NCBI RefSeq assembly: GCF_003205195.1
Contig: NZ_QJRY01000004.1
Span: 429,164 to 493,163 of the forward strand
From: Peteryoungia wuzhouensis
GTDB taxonomy: Bacteria > Pseudomonadota > Alphaproteobacteria > Rhizobiales > Rhizobiaceae
Length of the DNA stretch: 64,000 nt
Reading direction: 5' to 3'
Each line of letters begins with the position of its first letter. The first letter of the stretch is position 1. A program made the position numbers and the translations under genes. Under the pieces are notes generated by a model. It was given only the letters and a program-made list of their open reading frames with translations, was not told the DNA's origin and ran no database searches. Positions 1 through 9,060 of this stretch are shown here, in pieces.

Positions 1-250
1 TGACGAATTCGCGGCGCCGGGCGATGCCATGCTGGGCCATGGGATAGGTTTTGCCGTCGATCGCCAGCCTGTCGCCGGGCGCCTTGCCGACGATCGGAAA
101 GAGAAGGGGAGCGCGCCCCGTCCACCACGCCGCATCGCCGTTCCACAGCCAGTTCCGGCCATCCGCGGTTGTCAGCGACTGCATCTCGGCGCCGAGCGAG
201 GAGATTTCGACGGCAAGCTTGGTGTTTTCGATGCGAATCGTCTGGGGCAT
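1..250 (-). CDS. Aldose 1-epimerase (galactose mutarotase-like) family protein, partial
   Basis: The first 83 codons of a gene that runs off the left edge of the window. The N-terminus has the pattern of the LacX-like branch of aldose 1-epimerases: an early LGAEMQSL segment, then WLWNGDAAWWTGRAP, LLFPIVGK and a MAQHGIARRREF segment containing the conserved HG. Family members are cytosolic beta-sandwich enzymes that interconvert sugar anomers, but this subgroup is poorly characterised. The ATG at 250 is preceded by GGATCC-type sequence rather than a strong ribosome site, so the start is moderately sure. The C-terminal catalytic residues lie outside the window, so activity cannot be judged. Confidence 0.75.
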   Translation of the reverse strand, partial: MPQTIRIENTKLAVEISSLGAEMQSLTTADGRNWLWNGDAAWWTGRAPLLFPIVGKAPGDRLAIDGKTYPMAQHGIARRREFV

Positions 251-452
251 GGCGGATCCTCGTCTGTTTGTCGCCAGACTAGAGCAAATCCAGCAAAAGT
301 GCGAAGCGGTTTTGCGTCCGGAATTGCGTGAAAACAAAGACATAGAGCATTGAAGGCGAACCCGTTTTCGCCGGAAAAGCTGTAGAGCAACTCCGGCAAA
401 AGTGCGACGCCCGACCTCTCGGCGGGGAGGCGGGCGCGTAGGCACAGCCCCG

Positions 453-818
453 TCAGACGATCAGTTCGCGGTCGCCGAAGGGCGTATCCTCGTCGAAATT
501 CTGGGTGCCGATGCGCTCGCTTTCGCCGGACAGGCGCGGCTCCTCGGCGCTGTCTTCGGGGGGCACTTCCGCCTCCGGCGGCTCGATCCACTGGCGCGAC
601 GGCCGTTTTTCGGAGGTTTCCGGCCCGTCATCGGGCGTGTCGTGGCGGGCGTGTTCCTCCTCGGCCTCCCGGTGCCGCTCCAGGAGGTCATCGTTGATTT
701 TCGACTGGCGGGCGGCAACCCAGGCATTCTGGGCGTCGGAGCCGAGATTGAGCGTGTGCCCCGTCTCGGTTCGGGTGGAGGCTTCACTGCCGGAGATACG
801 GCTGACCTTGTCGACCAT
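453..818 (-). CDS. Small acidic hypothetical protein (121 aa)
   Basis: An unrecognised protein rich in Glu, Asp, Arg and Pro, with no membrane segment or signal peptide, probably largely disordered. The ATG at 818 is chosen over an upstream in-frame start at 905 because AGGAGA lies five bases before it. It begins MVDKVSRISGSE and ends near DRELIV. Between it and the epimerase-like gene are about 200 bases without a gene. No function is proposed. Confidence 0.6.
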   Translation of the reverse strand: MVDKVSRISGSEASTRTETGHTLNLGSDAQNAWVAARQSKINDDLLERHREAEEEHARHDTPDDGPETSEKRPSRQWIEPPEAEVPPEDSAEEPRLSGESERIGTQNFDEDTPFGDRELIV

Positions 819-1032
819 GGATGTCTCCTGACGAGACCTGCCGGAATTCCGTTCCCCAGCGACCTGATGTCGGCGGAGAACGGGTTCGTGGCTGTTGCGC
901 TTCATCGACCGGCCCGGATGCTGTCATGCGCACCGGCCGCAGTCGTGCGGCTCCTTACGTCTCAGATGGGGCGTATGCCGCGGTCCTTCAAGCCGTGCAC
1001 CGGTTGCGGAGGCTCCCGATGATCCGCAAGGC

Positions 1033-1434
1033 TCATCCCTTGCCCTTCAGCTCCACCGCCTCGACCGGCAGACCGGCATCGCGCCAGGCGGAAAAGCCGC
1101 CTTCGAGGTGGCAGACATTCTCCAGCCCCATTTCCAGCGCCGTCTTCGTCGCAAGCGCCGAGCGCCAGCCGCTCGCACAATAGAAGAGAAAGAGCTTGTC
1201 CTCGGCAAAGACCGGCTTGTGATACGGGCTTTCCGGGTCGATCCAGAATTCCAGCATGCCGCGCGGGCAGGAGAAGGCATCGGGGATCGTGCCGTCGCGC
1301 TCGCGTTCGCGCGGGTCGCGCAGATCGATGAAGACGACGTTGTCGCTCACCTGCAGCCGCGCCGCCTCGGCGGTGTCGACCGCCTCAACCAGCGCTTCGG
1401 CCTCCGCCAGCAAGTCCCTGAAGCCCTTCCGCAT
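1033..1434 (-). CDS. Rhodanese-like domain protein
   Basis: A single-domain rhodanese of 133 residues, probably cytosolic. The fold is recognised from VVFIDLRDPRERERDGTIP (CH2A-like region), the active-site loop FYCASGWRSALA with Cys about residue 86, and the C-terminal LEGGFSAWRDAGLPV that closes most rhodanese domains. The family moves sulfane sulfur from thiosulfate or a persulfide to an acceptor, and the loop Cys is the sulfur carrier. The start at 1434 follows GGGAGGA and is preferred to the longer reading at 1470. No neighbouring gene suggests a partner. Confidence 0.85.
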   Translation of the reverse strand: MRKGFRDLLAEAEALVEAVDTAEAARLQVSDNVVFIDLRDPRERERDGTIPDAFSCPRGMLEFWIDPESPYHKPVFAEDKLFLFYCASGWRSALATKTALEMGLENVCHLEGGFSAWRDAGLPVEAVELKGKG

Positions 1435-1697
1435 GTCGTCCTCCCGGTCGCTCACCCGCAAGGCCAGCATAACGCATCAAACGCGTCTGTCACCGTGTTC
1501 CTCATATGACCGGCGACGTGTCGCATTGCGGGCGGCTACCGACACCCGGCCCTCCGCTCATAGCCCCAGACCCGACACTGCACGCCTGATAATCCGCTCC
1601 GATGCCAAAGGCTTGCTGCTGGCTGGCATCACCGGAACTCAGGGATCGGCCGCTGTGGGAGGGGCAGTGTCTGCGTGACCAAGGTCGAATGGGGGAG

Positions 1698-1967
1698 TCA
1701 AGCCGCCGTGAGGCGTTGCCATTCCACGTCGAAGGCCGCGCGCAGGACCTCGGCTTCTTCAGGCGGTAGGGAGCGAGTCATCTGCGGGAAGAGCAACTGA
1801 TGATAGGCGCGCTTCTTGCGGTCCCAGGGCATGGTGTCGGCGGCTCGCATCTCTGATAAGACAGCCGCCAGCTTGCCTCGCACCCGATCCGGGTCCGGTT
1901 TATAGCTGGCGGGTTCGGCGGGGGCCAAGTCCACGGCTAGGCCGAACAGATCAAGTTGCGCTCTCAT
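1698..1967 (-). CDS. Small hypothetical protein downstream of the restriction-modification gene
   Basis: An 89-residue protein with no recognised domain. It begins MRAQLDLFGLAVDL and is helical and charged in its second half. It starts six bases after the stop codon of the type ISP-like gene, with AGGG just before the ATG, so the two are almost certainly co-transcribed. The tight coupling suggests an accessory role to the methylase/nuclease, for example a small regulator, but the sequence gives no direct evidence. The upstream break in the large gene may have left this one without a function. Confidence 0.6.
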   Translation of the reverse strand: MRAQLDLFGLAVDLAPAEPASYKPDPDRVRGKLAAVLSEMRAADTMPWDRKKRAYHQLLFPQMTRSLPPEEAEVLRAAFDVEWQRLTAA

Positions 1968-1973
1968 GATGCC

Positions 1974-4900
1974 CTAGATGGTGTCGTCCGATGATTCTGC
2001 ACCATTGTCGGCGGTCGCGGTGTCGGCATCAAGGCCGAGCATCGGCTTATCCAAGATGCGTTGCAAGAGATCCGCCTGCGCCGGTTCCAGCCGAACCAGA
2101 CACCCCAGAACGTGCAGCAGGTTCATCAGGTCGCTCGTATATTCCGCAAGCCAATGATCCGGCTGGATCTTATCGAGCGGCGACGGCGGGCGACGATCGC
2201 CGATGATCGGGCGGGAGCGGTCGAGCTTGCGGTAGCTGAACCATTGTTTCAGCACTTGCTTGCCGGAGACCTCGTAAGCCCAGACCTCGGGCGCCACATT
2301 GTCGATGAAGCCCTGACCGACGATCAGCCGGCGGTTTCCCGGCTGATAGTCGATCACGTCCGGCAAGGGTTCCGGCGCGCCGGGAATGGCGCCGTCCGCG
2401 GGAATGCGCGGCGCATCTGTCGGGGGCAGGCGCGGCGGACCCTTGGGGCGGCCGCTCGCGGCATCGACAAAACGCTCGCCATAACAATGCAGCCAGATCA
2501 CCTCACGACCGAGCGCCACGGCCTCGAAAAACAGTCCGGCATCCGCCGTCAGCGGCACGCGCAGGCCGGGCTGGACAAGATCGTCCCTGAAGCGGGCGGT
2601 AAAAGCGGGATGGGCCATGACGGCGGCGAGATAGGCCATGACATCGGCCGGTGTGACCTCCTGCCCATAGGCATCGGCGAGAAAGGCCAGAATGTCCGGG
2701 CGGATGTTGGACTGGCTGGCAGCAGCATCACGCCAGAGCGGCATAACGCGACCGCCGAAGGAGCCTTTGTAGTGGTGTAGGTCTGGAATAAGGTCCGTGA
2801 AGGAAATTGCCGGACCGGATGTTGGGGAGTGAGCGTCAAATCCCGTCAGGAAGATCTGCTGGTTGGAGTAGCTGTCCCAGAGTTCAGGGCGCACATCATT
2901 GATCAATCGTGCATCCCCCGAAATCTACTGGCGATCAAAACTCCTGTAGCCGTATCTCACCGCCGGCTCGCAACTGCCTGTGTCAGCCAAGATCGAGATG
3001 GCTCGCGTCGGTCTAACGCCAAGAGGCTTTTCAACAATCTTGCGAATATGGCGGCTGGCAACCGCGCCATTGCGAAGCTGCGGATGAAACAGCACCTCCT
3101 TCTTCGTCTCGTCCTTCTCCGCCACCAGCAGATCCCAGCGGCGGGCAAGGCTCTCCCTGTCCGGCGCGATCACCCAGGTGCGGCCCGGCATGACGCCGGA
3201 GCCGTCATAGACAAAGAAGGACTTCAACGGCAGCATGTCGGCCCAGGCGCCGGTCGCTTCCGGCAAGAAGGCTTCGCGCCAGCCGCCCGGGCATTCTGTC
3301 CAGTCGCCGGTTTCCAAGGACAGGCTGGACAGCGCCGCGAACTTCGCCTCGCGCCTTCCGGCGGGCAGCGACCGGTAGCGCACATCTGCAGGGCGGCCCA
3401 GATCCTTGCCGAGCTTCTTGGCGGCGATAACGATGCAGACCGGCTGCTGCACGCCCTGAAAGATGCGCGAGGCGACATCCGGCTGGTGGCCTTCCGGCGA
3501 GCAATCGACGATCCAGATGCGCGAACAGCTGCGGCGCAGGTCCTCGCGCATTTTCTGGAAGCCGGGGCCGTTGAGGAAGCCGGCCACGGTGATGTAGCAG
3601 ATCACGCCTTCCTCATCCTTGTCGGGCGTGCCGGTCGCGGCATAGTTGCCCGTGCCGAAGACCTTCCAGGTGGCCCAACGCCAGAAATAGACATAGAGGT
3701 TCTTCAGGTGCTTGGTGTGGGCCGAGACACCCCATTCCACCGGCGGGCGCCACCAGTCCATCGGGGCTGAATGCCCCTTCGACCCTTCCTCGATCCAGCC
3801 GCCGCGACCTTCCGCCTTTTCCTTATAGGGCGGGTTGCCGATGACGACCGTGATCGGCTGGCCCTTCTTGATGGCATTGGCCTGGCGGCGGGAGGCGGCA
3901 ATCGGTTGCATGACCTGCGGCAGCCATTCATCCTCGACATAAGGGTTGCCGAGCGTATCCGTGATGAACAGTTTCAGCGCCGGCAGCGTCGAGGATTTGA
4001 CCCCGGCCGGCGCCATCAGTTCCTGGAACTCGGCGATCAGACGCAGCTGCGCCACCGCAAAGGGGCCGAACTGCAGTTCGAAGCCGATCAACCGGTTGGC
4101 GGCCGCCGAAATGGCCGAGGGTACGGCACCTTCTCCCATGTCGGTGTTGACGGTTTCGGCAATCTTGCGCAGAACGCCGAGAAGAAAGGTGCCGGTGCCC
4201 ACAGCCGGATCGGCCACCGTCACATCGGCGGAGGCAAAGCCCAGGGGGCGTTCGAACAGCGGCCCGCGCAGCACCTCGTCCACCATGCGCACCATGGCAT
4301 TCACCACTTCGGGCGGGGTGTAATAGGAGCCGGTGCGCTTGCGCAGCGTGTTGTCGTAGACTTCGAGAAAATGCTCGTAGAAATAAAGCCAGGCATCGGG
4401 ATCGTTCTTGCCGACCTGGCGCCAGTTCACCGCATCCAGCACGCGCGCCATGGTGTCGAGGGAGGTCTTCAGCGTGGCACGGTTTTCCGGGTTGTCGGTC
4501 AAAAGGCCGAGCGCCGTGCCGATCAGCGAATTGGATTTCTTGAGATCAGAGGCGGCGTGATCAATGCCCTGCGACAGCGGAATCTCGCGGGTTCTGGCAA
4601 TCAGCAGGCCGAAGGTGACCGCCTGGGCATAACCATCGGCAAACTGCGCGTCATCGGCCTGCGGAAACAACAGCTTGCGCCAGTCGTCGGCAAGCCCGCT
4701 CAAGACCAGATTGCCGCGATCGAGCTGCTCCGTCACCTCGTCGCGCAAGAGGCGGCACAGGCGGGCCGAGACTTCCGCCAGCCGTCTCGGATTCTTCGGC
4801 GATTGCGGCGCCCAGGTGAGGAAATCGGAAAACAGCGTCAGCAGTTCTCCCGGCGCTTTTACGGCTTTCCCATCCGCCTCAAGATCGCCTTCCAAGCGGA

Positions 4901-5306
4901 TGATCGCGCCCTGTAATTCACCGTCACGCCAGAGCGAAAAGCTCATGCCATCGGTATAAAGCAGATTGGGCAACGATTTCAGTCGGTTCCACTGCTCCTT
5001 GTCGTGCCCCTGAAAGCGCCGAGGATCGGCGCCTTTTCCAGGTGCCTTGACCTCGATGAAGCCGGTCAGCGCCTTGCCGAAGGTCACCGCATAATCGGGC
5101 CGGGTCATGATATCGGCGAGGCTGGTTTCGCCGATCAGAGCCACGGCGTCCTTGGGATAGCCGAGCAGGTGGACGATCCCATCCATAATCAGGGCTTCGA
5201 GAGGACCGCGCAGTTGATCTTCCGGCGCGCCGGAGATCACGGGGCTGGATAGCTTCTTTGAAACGGCATGTCCGAAGGCTGAAATGACCACGTCCAACGT
5301 CGTCAT
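1974..5306 (-). pseudogene. Type ISP-like restriction-modification enzyme, interrupted by an in-frame TAG
   Basis: A reading frame of about 1,110 codons split by one stop codon (TAG on the minus strand, 2925-2927) at codon 794; both halves are in the same frame. Order of domains: PD-(D/E)xK-like nuclease signature with PDYAV and FIEVKAPGKG near residue 84; helical linker; N6-adenine methylase with motif I DPAVGTGTFL (about 364) and motif IV NPPY (491); target-recognition and type ISP C-terminal domain (DLIPDLHHYKGSFGG, YGERFVD) lying mostly after the stop. No helicase motifs are present, so it resembles a compact single-chain type II/ISP enzyme. The start at 5306 follows AGGAGG. The codon before and after the stop match the family pattern SFDRQ-W, so TGG to TAG is the simplest change. 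The N-terminal half retains nuclease and methylase motifs; whether it still works without the specificity domain is unknown. Confidence 0.85.
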
Positions 5307-5427
5307 ATCGCCTCCTGCCCCTGCCAGCGCGTGATGAACGCCTCGACCCCTGCTTGCACGGTCACGATTCCCTCGTCTTTTTGTCGCTCGCCGGATCATA
5401 GCCGTCGCGGGTCAAGACGCAACGGGT

Positions 5428-6432
5428 TCAGCCGAACAGATCCGCCAGGAGGTAGAAGGTGGCGGAGATCAGGGCTGCGGCGGGGAGGGTGACGATCCAG
5501 GCGATGACGATGTTGCCGGCGAGGCCCCAGCGCACGGCGGTTGCGCGTCTTGCTGCGCCCACGCCGACGATGGCGCCGGTGATCGTGTGGGTGGTCGAAA
5601 CCGGGATGCCGAGCCAGGTGGCGGCAAAGAGGGTGATCGCGCCGCCGGTTTCCGCGCAGAAACCCTGCATCGGATTGAGCCTGGTGATCTTCGAGCCCAT
5701 GGTGTGGACGATGCGCCAGCCGCCGAACAGCGTGCCAAGCGCCATGGCCGACTGGCAGGAGATCACCACCCAGAAGGGCACGTGGAATTCCGGCCCGAGA
5801 TAACCCTGGCTGAACAGCAGGACGGCGATGATGCCCATGGTCTTCTGTGCGTCATTGCCGCCATGGCCGAGCGAATAGAGCGAGGCGGAGATGAACTGCA
5901 GCACGCGGAAGGTGTTGTCGACGGCAAAGGGCGTCTGGCGGACGAAGACCCAGGAGACGATCAGCACGAGGACGAGCGCGAGCAGAAAGCCGATCATCGG
6001 CGAGAGGAAAATCGCCAGCACCGTTTTCGACAAGCCGGCAAAGACGATGGCGCTGAAGCCGACTTTGGCGAGGCCCGCACCCACCAGCCCGCCGACCAGG
6101 GCATGCGAGGAGGAGGAGGGGATGCCGAAGATCCAGGTGACGATGTTCCAGATGATCGCACCCATCAGGGCGGCGAAGATCACTGCCGGCGAGACGATGG
6201 CCGGATCGATGATGCCCTTGCCGAGCGTTTCGGCGACATGCAGGCCGAAGAAGAGGAAGGCGATGAAATTGAAGAAGGCCGCCCAGGCGACGGCGAATTG
6301 CGGTTTGAGCACCCGCGTCGACACGATCGTCGCGATCGAATTGGCGGCATCGTGCAGGCCGTTCAGGAAGTCGAAGAAGAGCGCGATGCCGATCAGGGCG
6401 ACGAGCAGCGGGAACGCGAGCGTCGCTTCCAT
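5428..6432 (-). CDS. pit: Inorganic phosphate transporter, PiT family
   Basis: A 334-residue integral membrane protein with about ten hydrophobic segments and the duplicated PiT signature: GLHDAANSIAT near residue 25 and GHGGNDAQKTMG near residue 190. PiT carriers import phosphate (usually as a metal-phosphate complex) driven by protons and have low affinity. Its ATG overlaps the stop of the upstream DUF47 gene by one base (TGATG), which implies translational coupling. The gene pair matches the orfA-pit operon of Sinorhizobium meliloti, whose transcription is repressed by PhoB; a PHO box sits upstream of the operon here. Confidence 0.93.
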   Translation of the reverse strand: MEATLAFPLLVALIGIALFFDFLNGLHDAANSIATIVSTRVLKPQFAVAWAAFFNFIAFLFFGLHVAETLGKGIIDPAIVSPAVIFAALMGAIIWNIVTWIFGIPSSSSHALVGGLVGAGLAKVGFSAIVFAGLSKTVLAIFLSPMIGFLLALVLVLIVSWVFVRQTPFAVDNTFRVLQFISASLYSLGHGGNDAQKTMGIIAVLLFSQGYLGPEFHVPFWVVISCQSAMALGTLFGGWRIVHTMGSKITRLNPMQGFCAETGGAITLFAATWLGIPVSTTHTITGAIVGVGAARRATAVRWGLAGNIVIAWIVTLPAAALISATFYLLADLFG

Positions 6433-7076
6433 CAGACGTTCTCGATCACGATGCCGCTGATCTCGTTGGCGACGTCCTCGAAGCGGTCGAGGACCTTTTC
6501 GAGTTCGCCGTAGATTTCCGTGCCGATGAGATAGGCCATGGCATTGCCGCTGTCGCGATGGGTGCGGTAGAGCGCCTTCAGGCCTTCGTCATGCAGTTCG
6601 TCCGAGCGACCCTCGACACGGGTCACGTCTTCGGCGATCTGCGTCAGGCGCTGGTGGTTCTGGCCGATCTTGTCGAGCAGCGGAACCGCCTCGGCAATCA
6701 GGTGTGCCGCTTCGACGATGGCGCGACCCATTTCCTGCATGCGCGGATCGAAGCTGGTCTGCTCATAGAGGCGAACCGTCTTTACCGTCTTGTGCATCAT
6801 GTCGATGGCATCGTCCATCGACTGGATCAGGTCCTTGATGTCGCCCCGGTCGAAGGGGGTGATGAAGCTGCGGCGCACGGCCTGCAGCACCTCGCGGGTG
6901 ATGTCGTCGGCCTCATTCTCAAGGGCGACGATCCTTCTGCAATTGCCCTCGATGTCCTGGCCCTGCAACAGGGTGCCGAGCGCTTCGGCCGCGCCGACCA
7001 CGGTCTTGGCATGGGCGGCGAACATGTCGAAGAAACGATCTTCACGGGGAAGCATTTTACGAAACAGGCTGAGCAT
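6432..7076 (-). CDS. DUF47 family (PhoU-like) protein, Pit accessory
   Basis: A 214-residue, all-helical cytosolic protein of the DUF47/PhoU-related family, recognised by the N-terminal LFRKMLPREDRFFDMF, ENEADDITREV, TPFDRGDIKDLIQSMDDAIDMM and the C-terminal GELEKVLDRFEDVANEI segments. The repeated acidic E..D motifs are the presumed metal-cluster ligands of PhoU-like proteins. It is the first gene of a two-gene operon with pit and corresponds to OrfA of the rhizobial orfA-pit pair. Family members are thought to modulate the paired transporter. A PHO box lies about 25-40 bases upstream of its start. Confidence 0.9.
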   Translation of the reverse strand: MLSLFRKMLPREDRFFDMFAAHAKTVVGAAEALGTLLQGQDIEGNCRRIVALENEADDITREVLQAVRRSFITPFDRGDIKDLIQSMDDAIDMMHKTVKTVRLYEQTSFDPRMQEMGRAIVEAAHLIAEAVPLLDKIGQNHQRLTQIAEDVTRVEGRSDELHDEGLKALYRTHRDSGNAMAYLIGTEIYGELEKVLDRFEDVANEISGIVIENV

Positions 7077-7100
7077 CGGGTTCCGGACCTTTTCACGGAA

Positions 7101-7118
7101 ATGTCATGCGGCTGTCAT
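7101..7118 (+). promoter_or_regulatory. PHO box (PhoB binding site) upstream of DUF47-pit
   Basis: Two direct TGTCAT copies at 7102-7107 and 7113-7118, separated by the 11-base period of the PHO box (7-base half site plus 4-base spacer); the second half site is a perfect CTGTCAT. The box reads on the plus strand, opposite to the operon it precedes, and lies close to the start codon at 7076, which fits a repressor position. In S. meliloti PhoB represses orfA-pit under phosphate starvation. Confidence 0.75.
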
Positions 7119-7196
7119 AAAAGGGCGACGGGACAAAGGAAACCGCCAGGCGGGCCGGAATTGCCGGATTTTTCGCATTGCCTGGGGATGAGTTAT

Positions 7197-7228
7197 AAAA
7201 AAAAAAGGCGACCGTTGCCGGCCGCCTT
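7197..7228 (-). terminator. Rho-independent terminator of the LivK-type gene
   Basis: Stem AAGGCGGCC / GGTCGCCTT (one mismatch) with a six-base loop, followed on the minus strand by a run of ten T. It lies about 20 bases after the stop codon at 7251. Confidence 0.85.
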
Positions 7229-7250
7229 CTTCATTCTCGATGTTGACGTC

Positions 7251-8357
7251 TTATTCAGCGGCGACGGTCTTGCCGCCTTCCCACTTGTAGACGGCGAAGC
7301 TCTGCGAGGTCAGGTCGCCGGTCTCGCCATAGGTCAGCTTGCCGATGGCGGTCGGGATTTCCGAGCCGTCCTTCAGGGCCGTTGCCACGGCTTCGGCATC
7401 GTCGGCGCTGCCGGCCTTGGTGATGCCGGCAGCGATCACTTCGACAGCGGCATAGGCGTTGAGCGTGAAGGCTTCGGCCGGCACGTTCTTCGCCTGGAGG
7501 GCGGCGACGGCGGCCTTGCTGTCTTCGTTCTTCAGCGCGTCGGCGGCGTTGGTGAAGATCGTGCCTTCGGCAGCGTCGCCGCCGATCGTCACATATTCGT
7601 TGTTCGACAGGCCATCACCGGCGATCAGCTGGGCCTTCAGGCCAGCATCCTGCATCTGGCGCACCAGAAGGCCGGCTTCCGGGTGGTAGCCGCCGAAATA
7701 GATGACTTCGACGCCTTCCGACTTCAGACGGGTGACGAGCGCGCCGAAATCCTTTTCGCCTGCGGTCAGGGAGTCGCGGAAGACTTCCGTGACGCCGCCG
7801 GCATTGAGGGCGGTCTTGAAGGCATCGGCAAGGCCCTTGCCGTACTGGCCCTTGTCATCGAGGATGGCGATCTTCTTGTCCTTGTAGGAGGCGAGAACCA
7901 GCTGTGCGGCGACATCGGCCTGCTGGTCGTCACGGCCGCAGGTGCGGAAGACGGTGGTCAGGCCGCGGGCGGTGAGGTCGGGGGCGGTGGCGGTCGGGGT
8001 GACCATCAGCACGCCGTTTTCGGCCAGAACGCTGGAGGCGGGAACGGCAACACCTGACGTGACCGGGCCGACGACGAAATGCACGCCTTCGCCGACGAGC
8101 TGGTTGGCGGCGGAAACGCCCTGCTTCGGTTCGGCGGCATCGTCGGCAATCTTCAGGCTCAGCTGTTCGCCGTTGACGCCGCCCTTCTTGTTGATTTCCT
8201 CAACGGCGGTTTCGGCGCCGTTCTTGATCTGGGCACCGACGGCTGCGAGCGGGCCGGTCAGCGGCGCCATCAGGCCGAGCACGATTTCGGCGCGGGCCGC
8301 TGGTGCGGTGGCGATCAGCGCGGCAAGGGCCGCACTGGCGAGAAGTTGAAATTTCAT
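7251..8357 (-). CDS. Branched-chain amino acid ABC transporter substrate-binding protein
   Basis: A 368-residue periplasmic protein of the LivK/BraC family. The N-terminus is a signal peptide ending near PAARA, followed by the family opening [18 protein letters not shown]. Further family features are [33 protein letters not shown] and [14 protein letters not shown]. It would capture Leu/Ile/Val or a related small amide or amino acid for an ABC importer whose permease and ATPase genes are not in this window. It stands alone as a single transcription unit, with its own terminator, so the transporter partners must be supplied from elsewhere. Ligand identity cannot be read from sequence. Confidence 0.92.
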   Translation of the reverse strand: MKFQLLASAALAALIATAPAARAEIVLGLMAPLTGPLAAVGAQIKNGAETAVEEINKKGGVNGEQLSLKIADDAAEPKQGVSAANQLVGEGVHFVVGPVTSGVAVPASSVLAENGVLMVTPTATAPDLTARGLTTVFRTCGRDDQQADVAAQLVLASYKDKKIAILDDKGQYGKGLADAFKTALNAGGVTEVFRDSLTAGEKDFGALVTRLKSEGVEVIYFGGYHPEAGLLVRQMQDAGLKAQLIAGDGLSNNEYVTIGGDAAEGTIFTNAADALKNEDSKAAVAALQAKNVPAEAFTLNAYAAVEVIAAGITKAGSADDAEAVATALKDGSEIPTAIGKLTYGETGDLTSQSFAVYKWEGGKTVAAE

Positions 8358-8539
8358 GTCCGTCTCCTTGGGTCTGCGCGACCGATCTCTGCCGGTTTTG
8401 ACGCCATCAGGGTTCTTTTGTTGCTCCCCATGATTGCTTTAGACAAAAACGGAGTGCGACAAAAGCCCCGACGGGATGGTGCGCGAAGACGCCACAGCTT
8501 TCTCGGAGCGGATTGGAAACCGGCGATGGCGGCCGCGTG

Positions 8540-8803
8540 TCAGACGGTCAGGATGCGGCCGCCGACGCCGTCTTCTGCCTCGAAGCCGGCCTTGGCGGCA
8601 GCGGCATCCTGCTCTCGGCGGAGCGCCAGTTCCGCCATGGCGATCTGCTGCAGTTCGAAGAGATCATTGCTGATCTGGGCACGGCGGGCGGCGAGGCGTG
8701 CCTCATCGGCCCGGGCCGCGGAGGCGGCGGCCGGTTCTGGCTGAGCAGGGGTGAAGTTGGCGGATGCGTCTTTACCGAACATGCGCTTGAAGAGGTCGAC
8801 CAC
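8540..8803 (-). CDS. Small hypothetical protein (87 aa), GTG start
   Basis: An unrecognised short protein beginning (V/M)VDLFKRMFGKD and continuing with an Ala/Glu/Arg-rich helical stretch that may form a coiled coil. GTG at 8803 is preferred to longer upstream readings because GGGAGGA lies five bases before it and the codons upstream do not look coding. It resembles small cytosolic rhizobial proteins of unknown role. Nothing in the neighbourhood suggests a function. Confidence 0.55.
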   Translation of the reverse strand: MVDLFKRMFGKDASANFTPAQPEPAAASAARADEARLAARRAQISNDLFELQQIAMAELALRREQDAAAAKAGFEAEDGVGGRILTV

Positions 8804-9014
8804 GGAAATCCTCCCGGGACCTGACCCGGACAAGTCGCTCCAGACCTGATGTCGGAAGCGGAAAGGGCCGGGTGTGCTACAGTCGTCGGTCTTACCCTCG
8901 CGGTCATCTGCGCCGGGATCGAACGTGCGATTCCCTTGAGAATACGGGATGGCCGGGGGCGGAACAAGCGCAGGCGGATCGACGTGGTCAGCTTCGCACA
9001 AGCTTCGACAAACG

Positions 9015-9039
9015 AAAGGCGGCCACAGGGACCGCCTTT
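9015..9039 (-). terminator. Terminator after the class III aminotransferase
   Basis: Stem AAAGGCGG / CCGCCTTT with a nine-base loop, 22 bases past the stop codon at 9061. The T-tract is short on the minus strand (TTTCGTTT) and slightly better on the plus strand. Confidence 0.65.
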
Positions 9040-9060
9040 TGTCTTCACTGGGAGAAAATC

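Noticed and set aside
1600..1678. Short plus-strand frame ending in a succinyl-CoA synthetase-like ITGTQG motif
   Set aside because: Six residues are too few; there is no start, ribosome site or further similarity.
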